Assembly (NCBI GenBank): GCA_036399175.1
Contig: DASWNP010000003.1
Coordinates: 62,001-126,000 of the forward strand
Length of the DNA stretch: 64,000 bases
Origin: DASWNP01 sp036399175
Lineage (GTDB): Bacteria; Acidobacteriota; Blastocatellia; Pyrinomonadales; Pyrinomonadaceae
Reading direction: 5' to 3'
Shown here: positions 39,598 through 49,817 of the stretch, piece by piece
Numbering within the stretch: position 1 is the stretch's first letter
Layout of the letters: every line of letters begins with the position of its first letter
Made by a program: the position numbers and the translations under genes
Notes under the pieces: generated by a model
Told to the model about the DNA's origin: nothing
Seen by the model: the letters and a program-made list of their open reading frames with translations, nothing else
Database searches by the model: none

Positions 39598-40161
39598 TTA
39601 TTTGGCTCTTTCGATGTAGCGTCCTTCGGTCGGATCGACGCGGATGCGGTCGCCTTCGTTGACGAAGGGCGGGACTTGGATGGTGACGCCGTTTTCGAGC
39701 GTGGCCGGTTTGTTGACGTTCGAGACGGTCGCGCCTTTCATCGTCGGCTCGGTGCTCGTCACGGTCAGTTCGAGCGAGGGCGGGAGAGTGACGCCGATGG
39801 GCTGGCCTTCGTAGAACTCGGCTTCGATGCGCAGCCCCGGCGTGAGCCATTGCGCCATGTCGCCGAGGTCTTCCTCGCTAAGGGCGGTCTGCTCGTAGTT
39901 CTCCGTGTTCATAAAGTGATGCTGCGAGCCGTCGGAATAGAGATACTCCATCTGGTGCTGTTCGAGCGAGGCGCGCTCGACCGTGTCGGCGGAGCGAAAA
40001 CGATGCTCGAAGGACGAGCCGCTCCTCAAGTCGCGCAGCTTGGTCTGCACCATCGCGCGCAGGTTGCCCGGCGTGTGATGACGAAAGTCGATGACCTTAC
40101 AAAGCTTGCCTTCAAAAAGGATAATCATGCCGCGCCGAATCTGTGTTGCGGGAATTGCCAT
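39598..40161 (-). CDS. efp: Elongation factor P with Asn at the loop tip
   Basis: EF-P relieves ribosome stalling at proline runs. It has 187 residues and three beta-barrel domains; the C-terminal motif NVNKPATLENGVTIQVPPFVNEGDRIRVDP is represented by its ends. The domain I loop reads FRHHTPGNLRAM (residues 26-37). In E. coli the tip residue is Lys34 (PGKG), which is lysylated, and in others it is Arg32. Here the residue at that place is Asn33, with Arg35 two residues on, so the usual modifications cannot occur at the same site. ATG 40161 fits the family start; the ORF is open 57 bases upstream. Confidence 0.94.
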   Translation of the reverse strand: MAIPATQIRRGMIILFEGKLCKVIDFRHHTPGNLRAMVQTKLRDLRSGSSFEHRFRSADTVERASLEQHQMEYLYSDGSQHHFMNTENYEQTALSEEDLGDMAQWLTPGLRIEAEFYEGQPIGVTLPPSLELTVTSTEPTMKGATVSNVNKPATLENGVTIQVPPFVNEGDRIRVDPTEGRYIERAK

Positions 40162-40404
40162 AATGAGAAATCTTAGCTCCGTTTTTGATATGGTCTGGCC
40201 TGCCCCGGAAAAGCGCACGCGCTACAGGAGAGCGCCGGGCTGGCTCAACAAACTGCGTAGTCTAACGAGCGCAGCGCCGCTTTGTCCAGCCGACCCGTGC
40301 GCGCGCCGTCGAAAGCGTCGGCGAAGCAATGCCTGCGCCGGTTAAGCCTTTGGCTTCCGGTTGCGCTTTTAAGAAGCGTGGCTCTTTCCGCTCCTGAAAG
40401 GCTC
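40162..40404. other. Gap between dodecin and efp
   Basis: No gene is visible. On the minus strand TAAGAT lies about 15 bases upstream of the efp ATG, a possible -10 box, without a good -35. The remainder is GC-rich with several repeated GCGCC strings. Confidence 0.3.
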
Positions 40405-40632
40405 TTAACTGTGGTGTGGGCTCTCGCCTTCGTCGAGCTTGAAGAAGACGCGCAGCGTCACCTGATATTCGAGCCGTCCCTGCTGCAACCCGCCGCGCTG
40501 TTCCTCGACGACGAACCAGGAGAGATTCCTCAAAGTTTGCCGCGCCCGCGTCACCGCTACCTCGATGGCATGACTAAAGCTCGTGTTCGACGTGCCGACT
40601 ATCTCGACCGCCTTAAAAACATTCTCGCTCAT
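40405..40632 (-). CDS. Dodecin-like flavin-binding protein
   Basis: This protein of 75 residues matches dodecins, which assemble into hollow dodecamers that store and protect flavin. Motifs are VFKAVEIVGTSNTSFSHAIE, shortened to EIVGTS, then LRNLSWFVVEEQRGGL (the Trp stacks on the flavin ring) and LEYQVTLRVFFKLD. Length and motif order agree with the family. It is monocistronic, with a possible promoter at 40757-40785. Confidence 0.9.
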   Translation of the reverse strand: MSENVFKAVEIVGTSNTSFSHAIEVAVTRARQTLRNLSWFVVEEQRGGLQQGRLEYQVTLRVFFKLDEGESPHHS

Positions 40633-40756
40633 ACGCGCTGCTCCTTACAGAAATATGATTTCGCTCGCCGACGCGGCCATCCGTCAACCCTGCTAAGAGG
40701 CTGAATCGCTTCCGGGTCTGTCGGCTCAATCTTTGCGTTCTTGAAAGATGGCGGCG

Positions 40757-40785
40757 ACGCTAACATGCGTCTAAGAAGGTGTCAA
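40757..40785 (-). promoter_or_regulatory. Possible promoter for the dodecin gene
   Basis: On the minus strand a perfect TTGACA (40780-40785) is followed after 17 bases by TAGCGT (40757-40762), which matches the -10 consensus at only three positions. The leader would be about 120 bases. Confidence 0.4.
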
Positions 40786-41056
40786 GAAATGCGAAAAAGC
40801 GTCGGCGGTCGAAAAGGAATTTCGGGTGCGAGGGAGGCGCGCGTGTTGGCGGGCGCATAAACAAAGAGCGGATGAGCATCTTTCAGTTAGCGCCGGAGGG
40901 ATTGGAGCCGTCTGATTGATACTCACCCGTTCTTTTCGGAGGAGCCCACCTTCCTGCACCTTTAAACGACGCGGGAGGATTAAAGTTTCGTAAAAATTCA
41001 GACTGAATTTGCGGACGTTAGTCTAAGAATTTGAACGCGCGCCGGGTGCTAAAAAT
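40786..41056. other. Gap between SprT-like gene and dodecin promoter
   Basis: No supported gene; a 62-codon frame (40771-40959, minus) lacks a ribosome site and overlaps the promoter. AAATTCAG-AC-TGAATTT near 40994-41011 is a small palindrome, and TAAAAATTCAG occurs twice (about 40991 and 41049). These could end transcription from the SprT-like gene. Confidence 0.35.
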
Positions 41057-41794
41057 TCAGGCGGCGGCGCGTGCGCGTTGGAGGGTGCGGCGCTGGCGGG
41101 CGACGGCGTCGAGCCAGTCCTGAGCCTGACGATAGAAGGGGAAGCGCTGCTCTTCGTTTCGGAAAGCTTTGGTGTGATAGTAGCGCCGACCGTTGATGAG
41201 ACGCGCCGGGTGCTTCATGTGCAGCATCTCGTGGTAGAGGATGAACTCGACGAGCCAGTCGGGCACGTCGCGCGCGTCGAGCGTCTTGCTGACGACGATG
41301 GTGTCGTGAACTTCGTCGTGATGGCCGAGGATGGTGCGCGTGCGTCGCTGCGACCAGGTGAGGGTCGGCTGCTGTAGCTTGTCGTCGAAGTAGAGCCGAT
41401 TGAGGCGGCGGAAGATTCTTTCGAGGTCGTAGAAGCGACCGCGCGGCGAAGAGACCATTTTGCGCCCGCGCTGGCGGCGCGCGAGGTCGGAGGCGCGCAG
41501 GACTTCGGGCGAGCAGGCGTACTGCCGGTAGACGCTCTCGTGCGTTTTGGCCGGGCGGCGGCGCAGAATCTTCGAGACGAGGATGTAGGCCAGAGCGCGA
41601 TGCACGTCGAGCGGCGCGTCGCGGAAGAGGTCGGAGAGGCGGACGTAGATGCGGCCTGAGCGGAGGCGAATCGTGTGGTTCAAACCGGCGTAAGGGTAAT
41701 ATCTGACCTCGACTTCGGGCACGGGGCGGCTCGGGGCGAGTTTCTGGTAAACCTCTCTAAAGAGCGTGCCGAGAAGAAGTTGAGAGTCTGACAT
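41057..41794 (-). CDS. SprT-like zinc metalloprotease
   Basis: This protein of 245 residues has the zinc motif HEMLH (in ILYHEMLHMKHPAR) and a further His in YYHTKAFRNEEQRFP, the pattern of the SprT/SPRTN-like family. A region LERIFRRLNRLYFDDKLQQPTLTWS in front is the usual start of the domain (LNxxYF..L.Q). Residues 1-120 form an extra N-terminal domain that resembles a repeat of the same kind without the catalytic His. No signal peptide is seen, so it acts in the cytoplasm. DNA-protein crosslink repair is known for SPRTN; whether this bacterial member does that is open. Confidence 0.85.
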   Translation of the reverse strand: MSDSQLLLGTLFREVYQKLAPSRPVPEVEVRYYPYAGLNHTIRLRSGRIYVRLSDLFRDAPLDVHRALAYILVSKILRRRPAKTHESVYRQYACSPEVLRASDLARRQRGRKMVSSPRGRFYDLERIFRRLNRLYFDDKLQQPTLTWSQRRTRTILGHHDEVHDTIVVSKTLDARDVPDWLVEFILYHEMLHMKHPARLINGRRYYHTKAFRNEEQRFPFYRQAQDWLDAVARQRRTLQRARAAA

Positions 41795-41846
41795 AGGTGA
41801 AACCCTGCGGTCTGGAAGCCTCCGACGCCGAAACTTCCGAGAGACG

Positions 41847-41900
41847 CCGCCCCGACATCTGTTCTGTAACGAGGCTGGCCTGTTCCAGATGCCGGGGCGG
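41847..41900 (-). promoter_or_regulatory. Hairpin in the leader of the SprT-like gene
   Basis: CCGCCCCG (41847-41854) pairs with CGGGGCGG (41893-41900), and inside it CATCTG pairs with CAGATG. It is located between the promoter at 41923-41952 and the start codon at 41794, so it would form in the leader RNA. It has no T run and so is not a standard terminator. Confidence 0.45.
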
Positions 41901-41922
41901 TGGCTGGCAACTAGAGGACTCG

Positions 41923-41952
41923 AATATAAGGGCGGGCTGGCGGGGGCGTCAA
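41923..41952 (-). promoter_or_regulatory. Sigma-70-type promoter for the SprT-like gene
   Basis: On the minus strand TTGACG (41947-41952) and TATATT (41923-41928) are 18 bases apart; each matches five of six consensus bases. The transcript would have a leader of about 120 bases with the hairpin above. Confidence 0.65.
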
Positions 41953-42442
41953 ATAGCTCTCCGGCGCGCCGTCGCTAAGCTGTTGAAAGAAGGCCAAATG
42001 AGCAGCAGGCGGGTCGGCGGGCGTGTCTGAATACCATTTGGAGTAGCGAGTTAAGTCTCCGTCTGTCAGTAGCTTAAACAGTGGGAGCGCGAATTTGCCC
42101 GAAGTGCTCGGATAAGTCTATAGGAATCTAGCGATTAGCGTCAGAGCCGGGCGGACGCGGGGCGGGCGAGCGGGTCTTTCGTCGAGGGCGTCGAAGGTTT
42201 GCGCCGCTTTTCCTCAATCCGTTATACTCGAAACGGGGGCGACCACAGTCGAAGCGGCGACGTGAGCCCTGTCGGCGCTTGAAGTTATCTCTTGACAGGC
42301 CGCGTGAAGGGGCTGTATTCAAGAGTATGTTGAAGCAAAAGCGTGCGCGTGTGCTCGCTCGTTGCCGCATTCTCCTTCCGTTGGAATCTGGCTCGCCCGT
42401 TTCTGTAACCTGATGGCAATTCGCAGCTCGACATCGCAAAGC
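41953..42442. other. Gap upstream of hrcA
   Basis: No gene is supported. TTGACA (42292-42297) followed after 16 bases by TGTATT (42314-42319) is a possible hrcA promoter. I searched for a CIRCE element (TTAGCACTC, nine bases, GAGTGCTAA) here and before dnaK and found none, so the operator of HrcA is not in this window or is diverged. Confidence 0.4.
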
Positions 42443-43534
42443 ATGCCCGACTGGACGCCCGACGCGCGTGCTCAGGCCGTTTTGTCGGCCATCATCCGCG
42501 AGCACCTGCGAACGGGAGAGCCGGTCGGCTCGCGCACCGTCGCCGAGCGTTGTCCGGGCGCGACGGGCTGGAGTCCTGCGACGATTCGCAACGTCATGGC
42601 CGAGCTGGAAGAGGCCGGGCTCGTCGAGCAGCCGCACACTTCCGCCGGGCGCATCCCGACCGACAAGGGCTATCGCTTCTACGTCGATAACATGGTCGGA
42701 GACGCGCGTCTGTCTCGCGCCGATTTGTCGGCCATCGACCGGACGCTGGCTCATGCGGGCACAGACGCGAGCGCGACGCCGGGGCGTTTGATGGAGAAGG
42801 TCTCGCACCTGCTCTCGGAGTTGTCGGAGAACGTCGGCATCGCCGTCTCGCCGCCGATGACCGACAACCGCTTGCAGCACATCGAATTTCTGCAACTGGC
42901 CGACGGCCGCATCCTCGTCATCCTGGTCTTTGCTTCAAACGTCATCCAGAACAAAATCATCCGCATCGACGAGCCGCTCTCGCAGGACGAGCTTGAGCGC
43001 ACGGCGCGCTACCTGAACGCAGAGTTTAGCGGCAAGAGCCTCCACACGATTCGCACGGAAATCCTCAACCTGATGCGCGAAGAGAAGGCGCTCTACGACC
43101 GATTGCTGCGAAACGCCGTGATGCTCTGCGAGCGCAGCCTCGAAGGCGAAGACGAGGCGGGCGGCGACGTTTACGTCGACGGCGCATCGAACATTCTCGC
43201 TAAGCCCGACTTCGCCGACATCGAACGCCTGCGCGAACTGTTCCGAACCTTCGAGGCCAAGTCGCGCCTCGTCAAGATTCTCAACGAATGTATCTCGCGT
43301 GATTCGGCCTTCGGCGACGTGCATGTTGTCATCGGACGCGAAAACAGCGCCCCCTCCATGCAGAACTGCGCGCTCATCACCGCGCCCTATCGCATCGGCG
43401 CGGACGGCGATGTCGTCGGCACACTCAGCGTCGTCGGCCCCATGCGAATCGAGTATGCGCGCACGATGGCTGTAGTAAACTACGTCGCGCGACTCGTCGA
43501 GCGCATGCTGCGCGAGGAGGCGGCGCGCATCTGA
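42443..43534 (+). CDS. hrcA: Heat-inducible transcription repressor
   Basis: HrcA represses groE/dnaK-type genes at CIRCE operators and is released on heat shock. The N-terminal winged helix (ILREHL...GEPVGSRTVAE; PATIRNVMAELEEAGLVEQPHTSAGRIPT) is typical, followed by GYRFYVDNM, which joins it to the GAF-like domain, and the C-terminal APYRIGADGDVVGTLSVVGPMRIEY segment. It has 363 residues if ATG 42443 is used; ATG 42413 is in frame and also possible, and neither has a good ribosome site. It is the first gene of hrcA-grpE-dnaK-dnaJ. Confidence 0.93.
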   Translation: MPDWTPDARAQAVLSAIIREHLRTGEPVGSRTVAERCPGATGWSPATIRNVMAELEEAGLVEQPHTSAGRIPTDKGYRFYVDNMVGDARLSRADLSAIDRTLAHAGTDASATPGRLMEKVSHLLSELSENVGIAVSPPMTDNRLQHIEFLQLADGRILVILVFASNVIQNKIIRIDEPLSQDELERTARYLNAEFSGKSLHTIRTEILNLMREEKALYDRLLRNAVMLCERSLEGEDEAGGDVYVDGASNILAKPDFADIERLRELFRTFEAKSRLVKILNECISRDSAFGDVHVVIGRENSAPSMQNCALITAPYRIGADGDVVGTLSVVGPMRIEYARTMAVVNYVARLVERMLREEAARI

Positions 43535-43573
43535 TTTGGGATGCGCGGCGGCGAAGAACAAGGGTCAAACTTT

Positions 43574-44497
43574 ATGATGAACAAGAACAGACAAACCCCC
43601 AACCGTATTCCGATTCGCTTTCTCGACGAAGAGGATAAAGCGTCGAGCCGCGCCGCTTCCGGCAGAGACGAAGACGCGGGCGGCCTCACGCCCGAAGAGT
43701 TGGGACGCGCCTCCATCTACGAAGGCGAGACAGAGATGCAAAGCCGCATCGACCGGGGCGAAGAGCGCGACGACGAGCAGGGACGCTCCGAGGCCGACGA
43801 CCGCGACACGGCGGGCAGCCCAGACCCTTCCGAATTGGAAGAGAGCCGCAACGACCTCGATACGACTCCTCCCTCGACCGACAGCACTTCGACCAACCGG
43901 AGCAGTAACGACTCTGCCGAGCCGAACGAGGCGGGCGAGTCTTCGCGTCAGGCGGGCGGGGATGCTTCGACGGCAGCAGCAGGGCCTGTGATGGCCGAGC
44001 TGGTGGCGACGCGCGCGGAGCTTCGCAGAGTACAGTCGGAGTTGCAGAAGGCCGTCCTTGAGCGACAGGACTTACAGGAGAGGCTGACGCGCCGCCAGGC
44101 CGATTTCGAGAATTATCGCAAGCGCATCGAGCGCGAGCGCGCAGAGACCTACAGCCGTGCGCTCGCCGAAGTCGTCGGGCAGCTTCTGCCCGTCGTCGAT
44201 AACCTTCAGCGCGCGCTCGACGCCGAGGCCACCGTGCAGGCCGGAGAGTCCGAAGAGTTTCGACACTTTCTGCACGGCATCGAGTTAATCGGAAAGCAGT
44301 TGAACGGCCTGCTCGAAGGCTTAGGCGTTCAGCCGGTGGAAACCGTCGGCCAGCCCTTCGACCCGCACGTGCATGAAGCGATTGCTATTGAGGCGTCGGA
44401 CGAGTACGCCTCCGATGTGGTGGTGGAAGAGATTGTGCGCGGCTATCGTCTCGGCGATAAGCTTCTGCGCCCGGCGATGGTCAAGGTCGCCAAGTGA
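43574..44497 (+). CDS. grpE: Nucleotide exchange factor GrpE with long acidic N-terminus
   Basis: GrpE releases ADP from DnaK. It has 307 residues. The family part begins near residue 135 with a long coiled coil (LVATRAELRRVQSELQKA, then FENYRKRIERERAE) followed by LLPVVDNLQRALD and the beta domain ending VVVEEIVRGYRLGDKLLRPAMVKVAK in part. Residues 1-130 are Asp/Glu/Ser/Thr-rich and look disordered, far longer than the usual 30-50 residue tail. ATG 43574 is preferred over 43541 because AAGGG lies upstream; both are open. Confidence 0.93.
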   Translation: MMNKNRQTPNRIPIRFLDEEDKASSRAASGRDEDAGGLTPEELGRASIYEGETEMQSRIDRGEERDDEQGRSEADDRDTAGSPDPSELEESRNDLDTTPPSTDSTSTNRSSNDSAEPNEAGESSRQAGGDASTAAAGPVMAELVATRAELRRVQSELQKAVLERQDLQERLTRRQADFENYRKRIERERAETYSRALAEVVGQLLPVVDNLQRALDAEATVQAGESEEFRHFLHGIELIGKQLNGLLEGLGVQPVETVGQPFDPHVHEAIAIEASDEYASDVVVEEIVRGYRLGDKLLRPAMVKVAK

Positions 44498-44610
44498 GCT
44501 AAGGGTGAAACGGGCGCGCGAGGGTGGGGCTGCGTCGAAGTTTGAGAGGCGAGTCGCGTCGGGTCTCTCGTTTGAGTCTGCTGATGCTTAGACGTTTTTG
44601 AAGAGCCGCT

Positions 44611-46452
<1,842 letters not shown>

Positions 46453-46455
46453 AGA

Positions 46456-46537
46456 CCGTAAATCGTAAATCGTAAATCGTGAATAGAAAGAACTGGTTTT
46501 ATCTATTTACGATTTACGATTTACGATTTACGATTTG
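46456..46537. repeat. Heptamer palindrome, AAATCGT type, before dnaJ
   Basis: AAATCGT three times, GAATAGA, then AAGAACTGG centre; ATTTACG four times on the right. It ends about 4 bases before ATG 46542, leaving no separate Shine-Dalgarno sequence. Confidence 0.9.
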
Positions 46538-46541
46538 TGAC

Positions 46542-47660
46542 ATGAGTACGAAACGCGATTATTACGAAGTGCTGGGAGTCACTCGCGGCGCGACCGAGTC
46601 GGAGATTAAGAGCGCCTACAGGCGTCTGGCCGTGCGTTATCATCCCGATAAGAACCCGGGCGACTCGGCAGCCGAGGAGAAATTCAAAGAGGCAGCCGAA
46701 GCTTATTCGGTACTGTCGGACGCGGAGCAGCGCGCACGCTACGACCGTTTCGGCCACGCGGGCGTCTCCAGCAGCGCCGGTGCGAACTGGGGCGCGGCGG
46801 GCTTCGGCGGTATCGAAGACATTCTCGGCGACCTGTTCGGCTTCGGCGATATGTTCGGAGGTCGAGCTGGCGCGAGCCGTCGGACGGCTGCGCAGCGCGG
46901 CTCGGATTTGCGCTACGACCTGGAGATTACGCTCGAACAGGCGTCCGACGGGATGACGGCTCAACTGCGTATCCCTCGTCTGGAATCCTGCGACGCCTGT
47001 CAGGGCACGGGCGCTTCGCCGGGAACGCAGCCCGAAAACTGCTCGACCTGCGGCGGCGCAGGCCAGGTGCGTTACCAGCAGGGCTTCTTCTCGGTGGCGC
47101 GCACCTGCGGCACGTGCCGGGGGACGGGACGCATCATCAGAACCCCTTGCGACAAGTGTCGCGGCGCGGGACGCATCGAGCGCGAGAAGACTCTGGAAGT
47201 GAAGATTCCGGCGGGCGTCGAGACGGGCTCGCGCATACGCGTCACGGGCGAAGGCGAGGGCGGCATGTCGGGAGGCCCTTCGGGCGACCTCTACGTCGTC
47301 ATCCACGTCAAGGAGCACGAGCGCTTCGAGCGGCAGGGAGGCAATCTCTACACGTCCGTGCCCGTCACCTTCGCGCAGGCGGCGCTCGGCGCGGAGATAA
47401 CCGTCCAGTCGCTCAAAGACCAGCAGCAGTTAAAAATCCCTGCGGGCACGCAAACCGGCACGGTCTTTCGCCTCAAAGGTCAGGGCATGCCCGTGCTCGG
47501 CGGGCGCGGCCGCGGCGACCTCTTCGTCTCCGTCAGCGTCGTCACGCCGACGACCCTCACGCGCGAGCAGCGCCGACTCCTCGAACAGCTCGCCGAAATC
47601 GAAGACCGCGACCTCGAAGACAAAGGACTCCTCGATAAAGTCCGCGACATCTTCGGTTAA
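46542..47660 (+). CDS. dnaJ: Chaperone protein DnaJ
   Basis: DnaJ is the Hsp40 partner of DnaK. It has 372 residues. The J domain (YYEVLGVTRGATESEIKSAY) carries the HPD motif (YHPDKNPGD), a Gly/Phe-rich linker follows (GFGGIEDILGDLFGFGDMFG), and the four zinc repeats are CDACQGTG, CSTCGGAG, CGTCRGTG and CDKCRGAG, so both zinc sites are complete. The C-terminal substrate domain is intact. ATG 46542 is used; the frame upstream lies in the palindrome. The operon ends with a strong terminator at 47697-47735. Confidence 0.96.
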   Translation: MSTKRDYYEVLGVTRGATESEIKSAYRRLAVRYHPDKNPGDSAAEEKFKEAAEAYSVLSDAEQRARYDRFGHAGVSSSAGANWGAAGFGGIEDILGDLFGFGDMFGGRAGASRRTAAQRGSDLRYDLEITLEQASDGMTAQLRIPRLESCDACQGTGASPGTQPENCSTCGGAGQVRYQQGFFSVARTCGTCRGTGRIIRTPCDKCRGAGRIEREKTLEVKIPAGVETGSRIRVTGEGEGGMSGGPSGDLYVVIHVKEHERFERQGGNLYTSVPVTFAQAALGAEITVQSLKDQQQLKIPAGTQTGTVFRLKGQGMPVLGGRGRGDLFVSVSVVTPTTLTREQRRLLEQLAEIEDRDLEDKGLLDKVRDIFG

Positions 47661-47696
47661 CACCTGCTGCGCAGAATTTTGCAAGCCCACGCTCGG

Positions 47697-47735
47697 AAGG
47701 GCGCGGAAGAGTTAACCAGACTCTTCCGCGCCCTT
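47697..47735 (+). terminator. Intrinsic terminator after dnaJ
   Basis: AAGGGCGCGGAAGAGT (47697-47712), loop of seven bases, ACTCTTCCGCGCCCTT (47720-47735), followed by CTTGTGT. The 16-bp stem is perfect. Confidence 0.85.
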
Positions 47736-48058
47736 CTTGTGTCACCTCCGGCGACAAATATCAGCCAACCCTTCGCCCCGACCGGCAGGGACGCGCCGCG
47801 AAATCCGCGCAAGCACCGCCATCGCCGTTTGCATCAAAACAAAACGTCCTTCTACCGTACGAAAGCTCTTTCCGCTTCGCCCGGCGCATCGCGCGCGCAC
47901 GTCCGACTTCCGCTCAAGTTCTCTTTTGGATTCAACCAATTAAAGCCCGCGCCGCACCATTCCGCGAGCGTGCGGCATATCAGTTGCCGTTAAGCTCTGC
48001 GGCAGAATGTAAAGATGCACTCTCCCTTTACGTGAAAGCAGACCGGAGCTTATCGAAG
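47736..48058. other. Gap after dnaJ terminator
   Basis: No gene or repeat is recognised. Short frames here (about 65-100 codons) lack ribosome sites. The last 50 bases hold the leader of the exported protein at 48059. Confidence 0.4.
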
Positions 48059-48421
48059 ATGAAACGACAAAGCCTCGCAGTTCTTCTGGCAGCACTCCTG
48101 ATAGCAGCATTTTCAGTCACGGCTCTTGCAGCCGACGACATGGAAGAGGATACGGATAACCGAATGGTCGCCGCCCGCGTGGTCGAAGTAAACGACATGC
48201 GCATCTCCGTCATCGCGCGTTCGGGCGTCGAGCATGTGATTGCGATTGACAACTCGGCGACGAAGGTCAGGATTGACGGCAAACTCGTCTCGCTCAAGGA
48301 TGTCAAAGAGGGCGACATCGTGACGGTCGAACTCGACGCCGAAAGCTCTCTGAAGTTCGCCAAAAATATCAACATCTTCTCGCAGTCGAACGGCCAGCAG
48401 GTCGCACGCGCCCGCCAATAG
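48059..48421 (+). CDS. Small exported protein, DUF5666-like
   Basis: This protein of 120 residues has a signal peptide (MKRQSLAVLLAALLIAAFSVTALAAD). The mature part is mainly beta strands: NRMVAARVVEVNDMRISVIA, then VIAIDNSATKVRIDGKLVSLKDVKEGDIVTVELD in part, the pattern of an OB-like small barrel as in DUF5666. It ends in a polar tail. ATG 48059 starts the signal peptide and is preferred over ATG 47984. A terminator follows. Its function is unknown. Confidence 0.7.
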   Translation: MKRQSLAVLLAALLIAAFSVTALAADDMEEDTDNRMVAARVVEVNDMRISVIARSGVEHVIAIDNSATKVRIDGKLVSLKDVKEGDIVTVELDAESSLKFAKNINIFSQSNGQQVARARQ

Positions 48422-48540
48422 AGAAACAGGGCGTGGGAAGAGAGAGGATTCAACAGAGAAACAGTCGAGAACCAGACATCCAGTTCGCCGGTCACGCGTT
48501 GACGTACTTTTGAGCGTCGCCTTGCTGTTACCGGCACAAC

Positions 48541-48583
48541 AAGCCGCTTTGCTCCCTCGCTAGAAGCAAGGCGGCTTTTGTTT
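48541..48583 (+). terminator. Intrinsic terminator
   Basis: AAGCCGCTTTGCT (48541-48553), loop, AGCAAGGCGGCTT (48564-48576), one G-U pair, then TTGTTTT. Confidence 0.8.
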
Positions 48584-48586
48584 TAA

Positions 48587-48667
48587 TGATGAATGCGGAA
48601 TGCGGAATGATGAATGAAAGACAGCTTGCTTTTCATTCATCATTCCGCATTCCGCATTCATCATTTC
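48587..48667. repeat. Heptamer palindrome, ATGCGGA type
   Basis: GATGAAT, GCGGAAT, GCGGAAT, GATGAAT, GAAAGAC on the left; CATTCAT, CATTCCG, CATTCCG, CATTCAT on the right. It lies between the terminator and the tsaD stop codon. Confidence 0.9.
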
Positions 48668-48668
48668 C

Positions 48669-49745
48669 TCACAGCCTGTATCTGACTTTGGCGCGGCGGA
48701 GGGCTTCGTCTTCCACGTCGATATTTTGGAGGCGGAGGGAGACATCGGCGTTGAGGTCGAGCGGGGCGCGCTCGCCCGCTTGCAGCTTGACGGTTCCGGC
48801 GGCGGCAATCATCGCGGCGTTGTCGGTCGAAAGATGTCTGGAAGGGAAGTAGACGGGCACGTCGAGCCGTCGCCCGGCCTCGGCAGTCGCTTCGCGCAGA
48901 GCGCCGTTGCAGGCCACGCCGCCCGCGACGATGACGGTGCGCGGCGGATATTCCTCAGCCAGACGCTCAAGTGTGCCAACCAGAGAGCGAACCACCACGT
49001 CCTGAAAACTCGCGGCCAGATTCTTGATGTCCTCAGTCGCCTCGGCCTCGCCGCCGACGGGCTTCAAGCCGGTCTCGCGCACATACTTCGAGACGGCGGT
49101 CTTGAGTCCGCTGAAACTGAAATCAGGCCGCCCGTCGCCCATGCGCGGGATGCTGAAGCGGACGCTGCGCGGGTTGCCCTCGCGCGCCAGCCTTTCGATG
49201 ATGGGGCCGCCCGGATAACCGAGTCCGAGCATCTTCGCCACCTTGTCGAAGGCTTCGCCCGCCGCGTCGTCGCGCGTGCGCGCAAGCACACGGTACTTGC
49301 CAGGCTCAGGCACGAGAAAGAGGTTCGTGTGCCCGCCCGAGACGATGAGCGCGAGCGCCGGATACTCGACGGGCGGATTCTCAAACACGACCGAATAGAT
49401 GTGTCCTTCGATGTGATTGACGCCGACGAGGGGCTTGTCCAACGCGTAGGCCATCCCCTTCGCGTAGGAGAGGCCGACCAGCAGCGAGCCGACGAGACCG
49501 GGCCCCGCCGTGACGGCGATGCCGTCCAATTCCTGCTTCTCCACTCCGGCACGCGCGAAAGCCTCTTCGACGACCGGCACAATCTTCTCCAGGTGCTCAC
49601 GCGAGGCAAGCTCCGGCACGACGCCGCCGAAACGCCTGTGCGTCTCAATCTGCGAAGAGATAACCGACGAGACCATCTCGCGCCCGTCGCGCACGATGGC
49701 CGCCGCCGTCTCGTCACAAGAGCTTTCGATTCCGAGTACGAGCAT
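48669..49745 (-). CDS. tsaD: tRNA threonylcarbamoyladenosine transferase subunit
   Basis: TsaD transfers the threonylcarbamoyl group to A37 of tRNAs that read ANN codons. It has 358 residues. The kinase-like fold shows VLGIESSCDETAAAIV at the N-terminus, GVNHIEGHIYS with the two metal-binding His, and IVSGGHTNLF and VIVAGGVACNGALRE. All hallmarks are present. Its partner tsaE lies about 8 kb downstream in the window, on the same strand; tsaB and tsaC are not seen. Confidence 0.97.
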   Translation of the reverse strand: MLVLGIESSCDETAAAIVRDGREMVSSVISSQIETHRRFGGVVPELASREHLEKIVPVVEEAFARAGVEKQELDGIAVTAGPGLVGSLLVGLSYAKGMAYALDKPLVGVNHIEGHIYSVVFENPPVEYPALALIVSGGHTNLFLVPEPGKYRVLARTRDDAAGEAFDKVAKMLGLGYPGGPIIERLAREGNPRSVRFSIPRMGDGRPDFSFSGLKTAVSKYVRETGLKPVGGEAEATEDIKNLAASFQDVVVRSLVGTLERLAEEYPPRTVIVAGGVACNGALREATAEAGRRLDVPVYFPSRHLSTDNAAMIAAAGTVKLQAGERAPLDLNADVSLRLQNIDVEDEALRRAKVRYRL

Positions 49746-49817
49746 GATTTTCTCTGTGTCAGAAAAATTCTATCAACCTTCCCCGACGCCTGCCAGCAGG
49801 GGCGAGAGCTTCATGCG

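Noticed and set aside
40771..40959. 62-codon minus-strand gene
   Set aside because: There is no ribosome site, it overlaps the likely dodecin promoter, and the composition is not protein-like.
47736..48058. Small genes after dnaJ
   Set aside because: Several frames of 65-104 codons overlap each other, none has a ribosome site or recognisable product.
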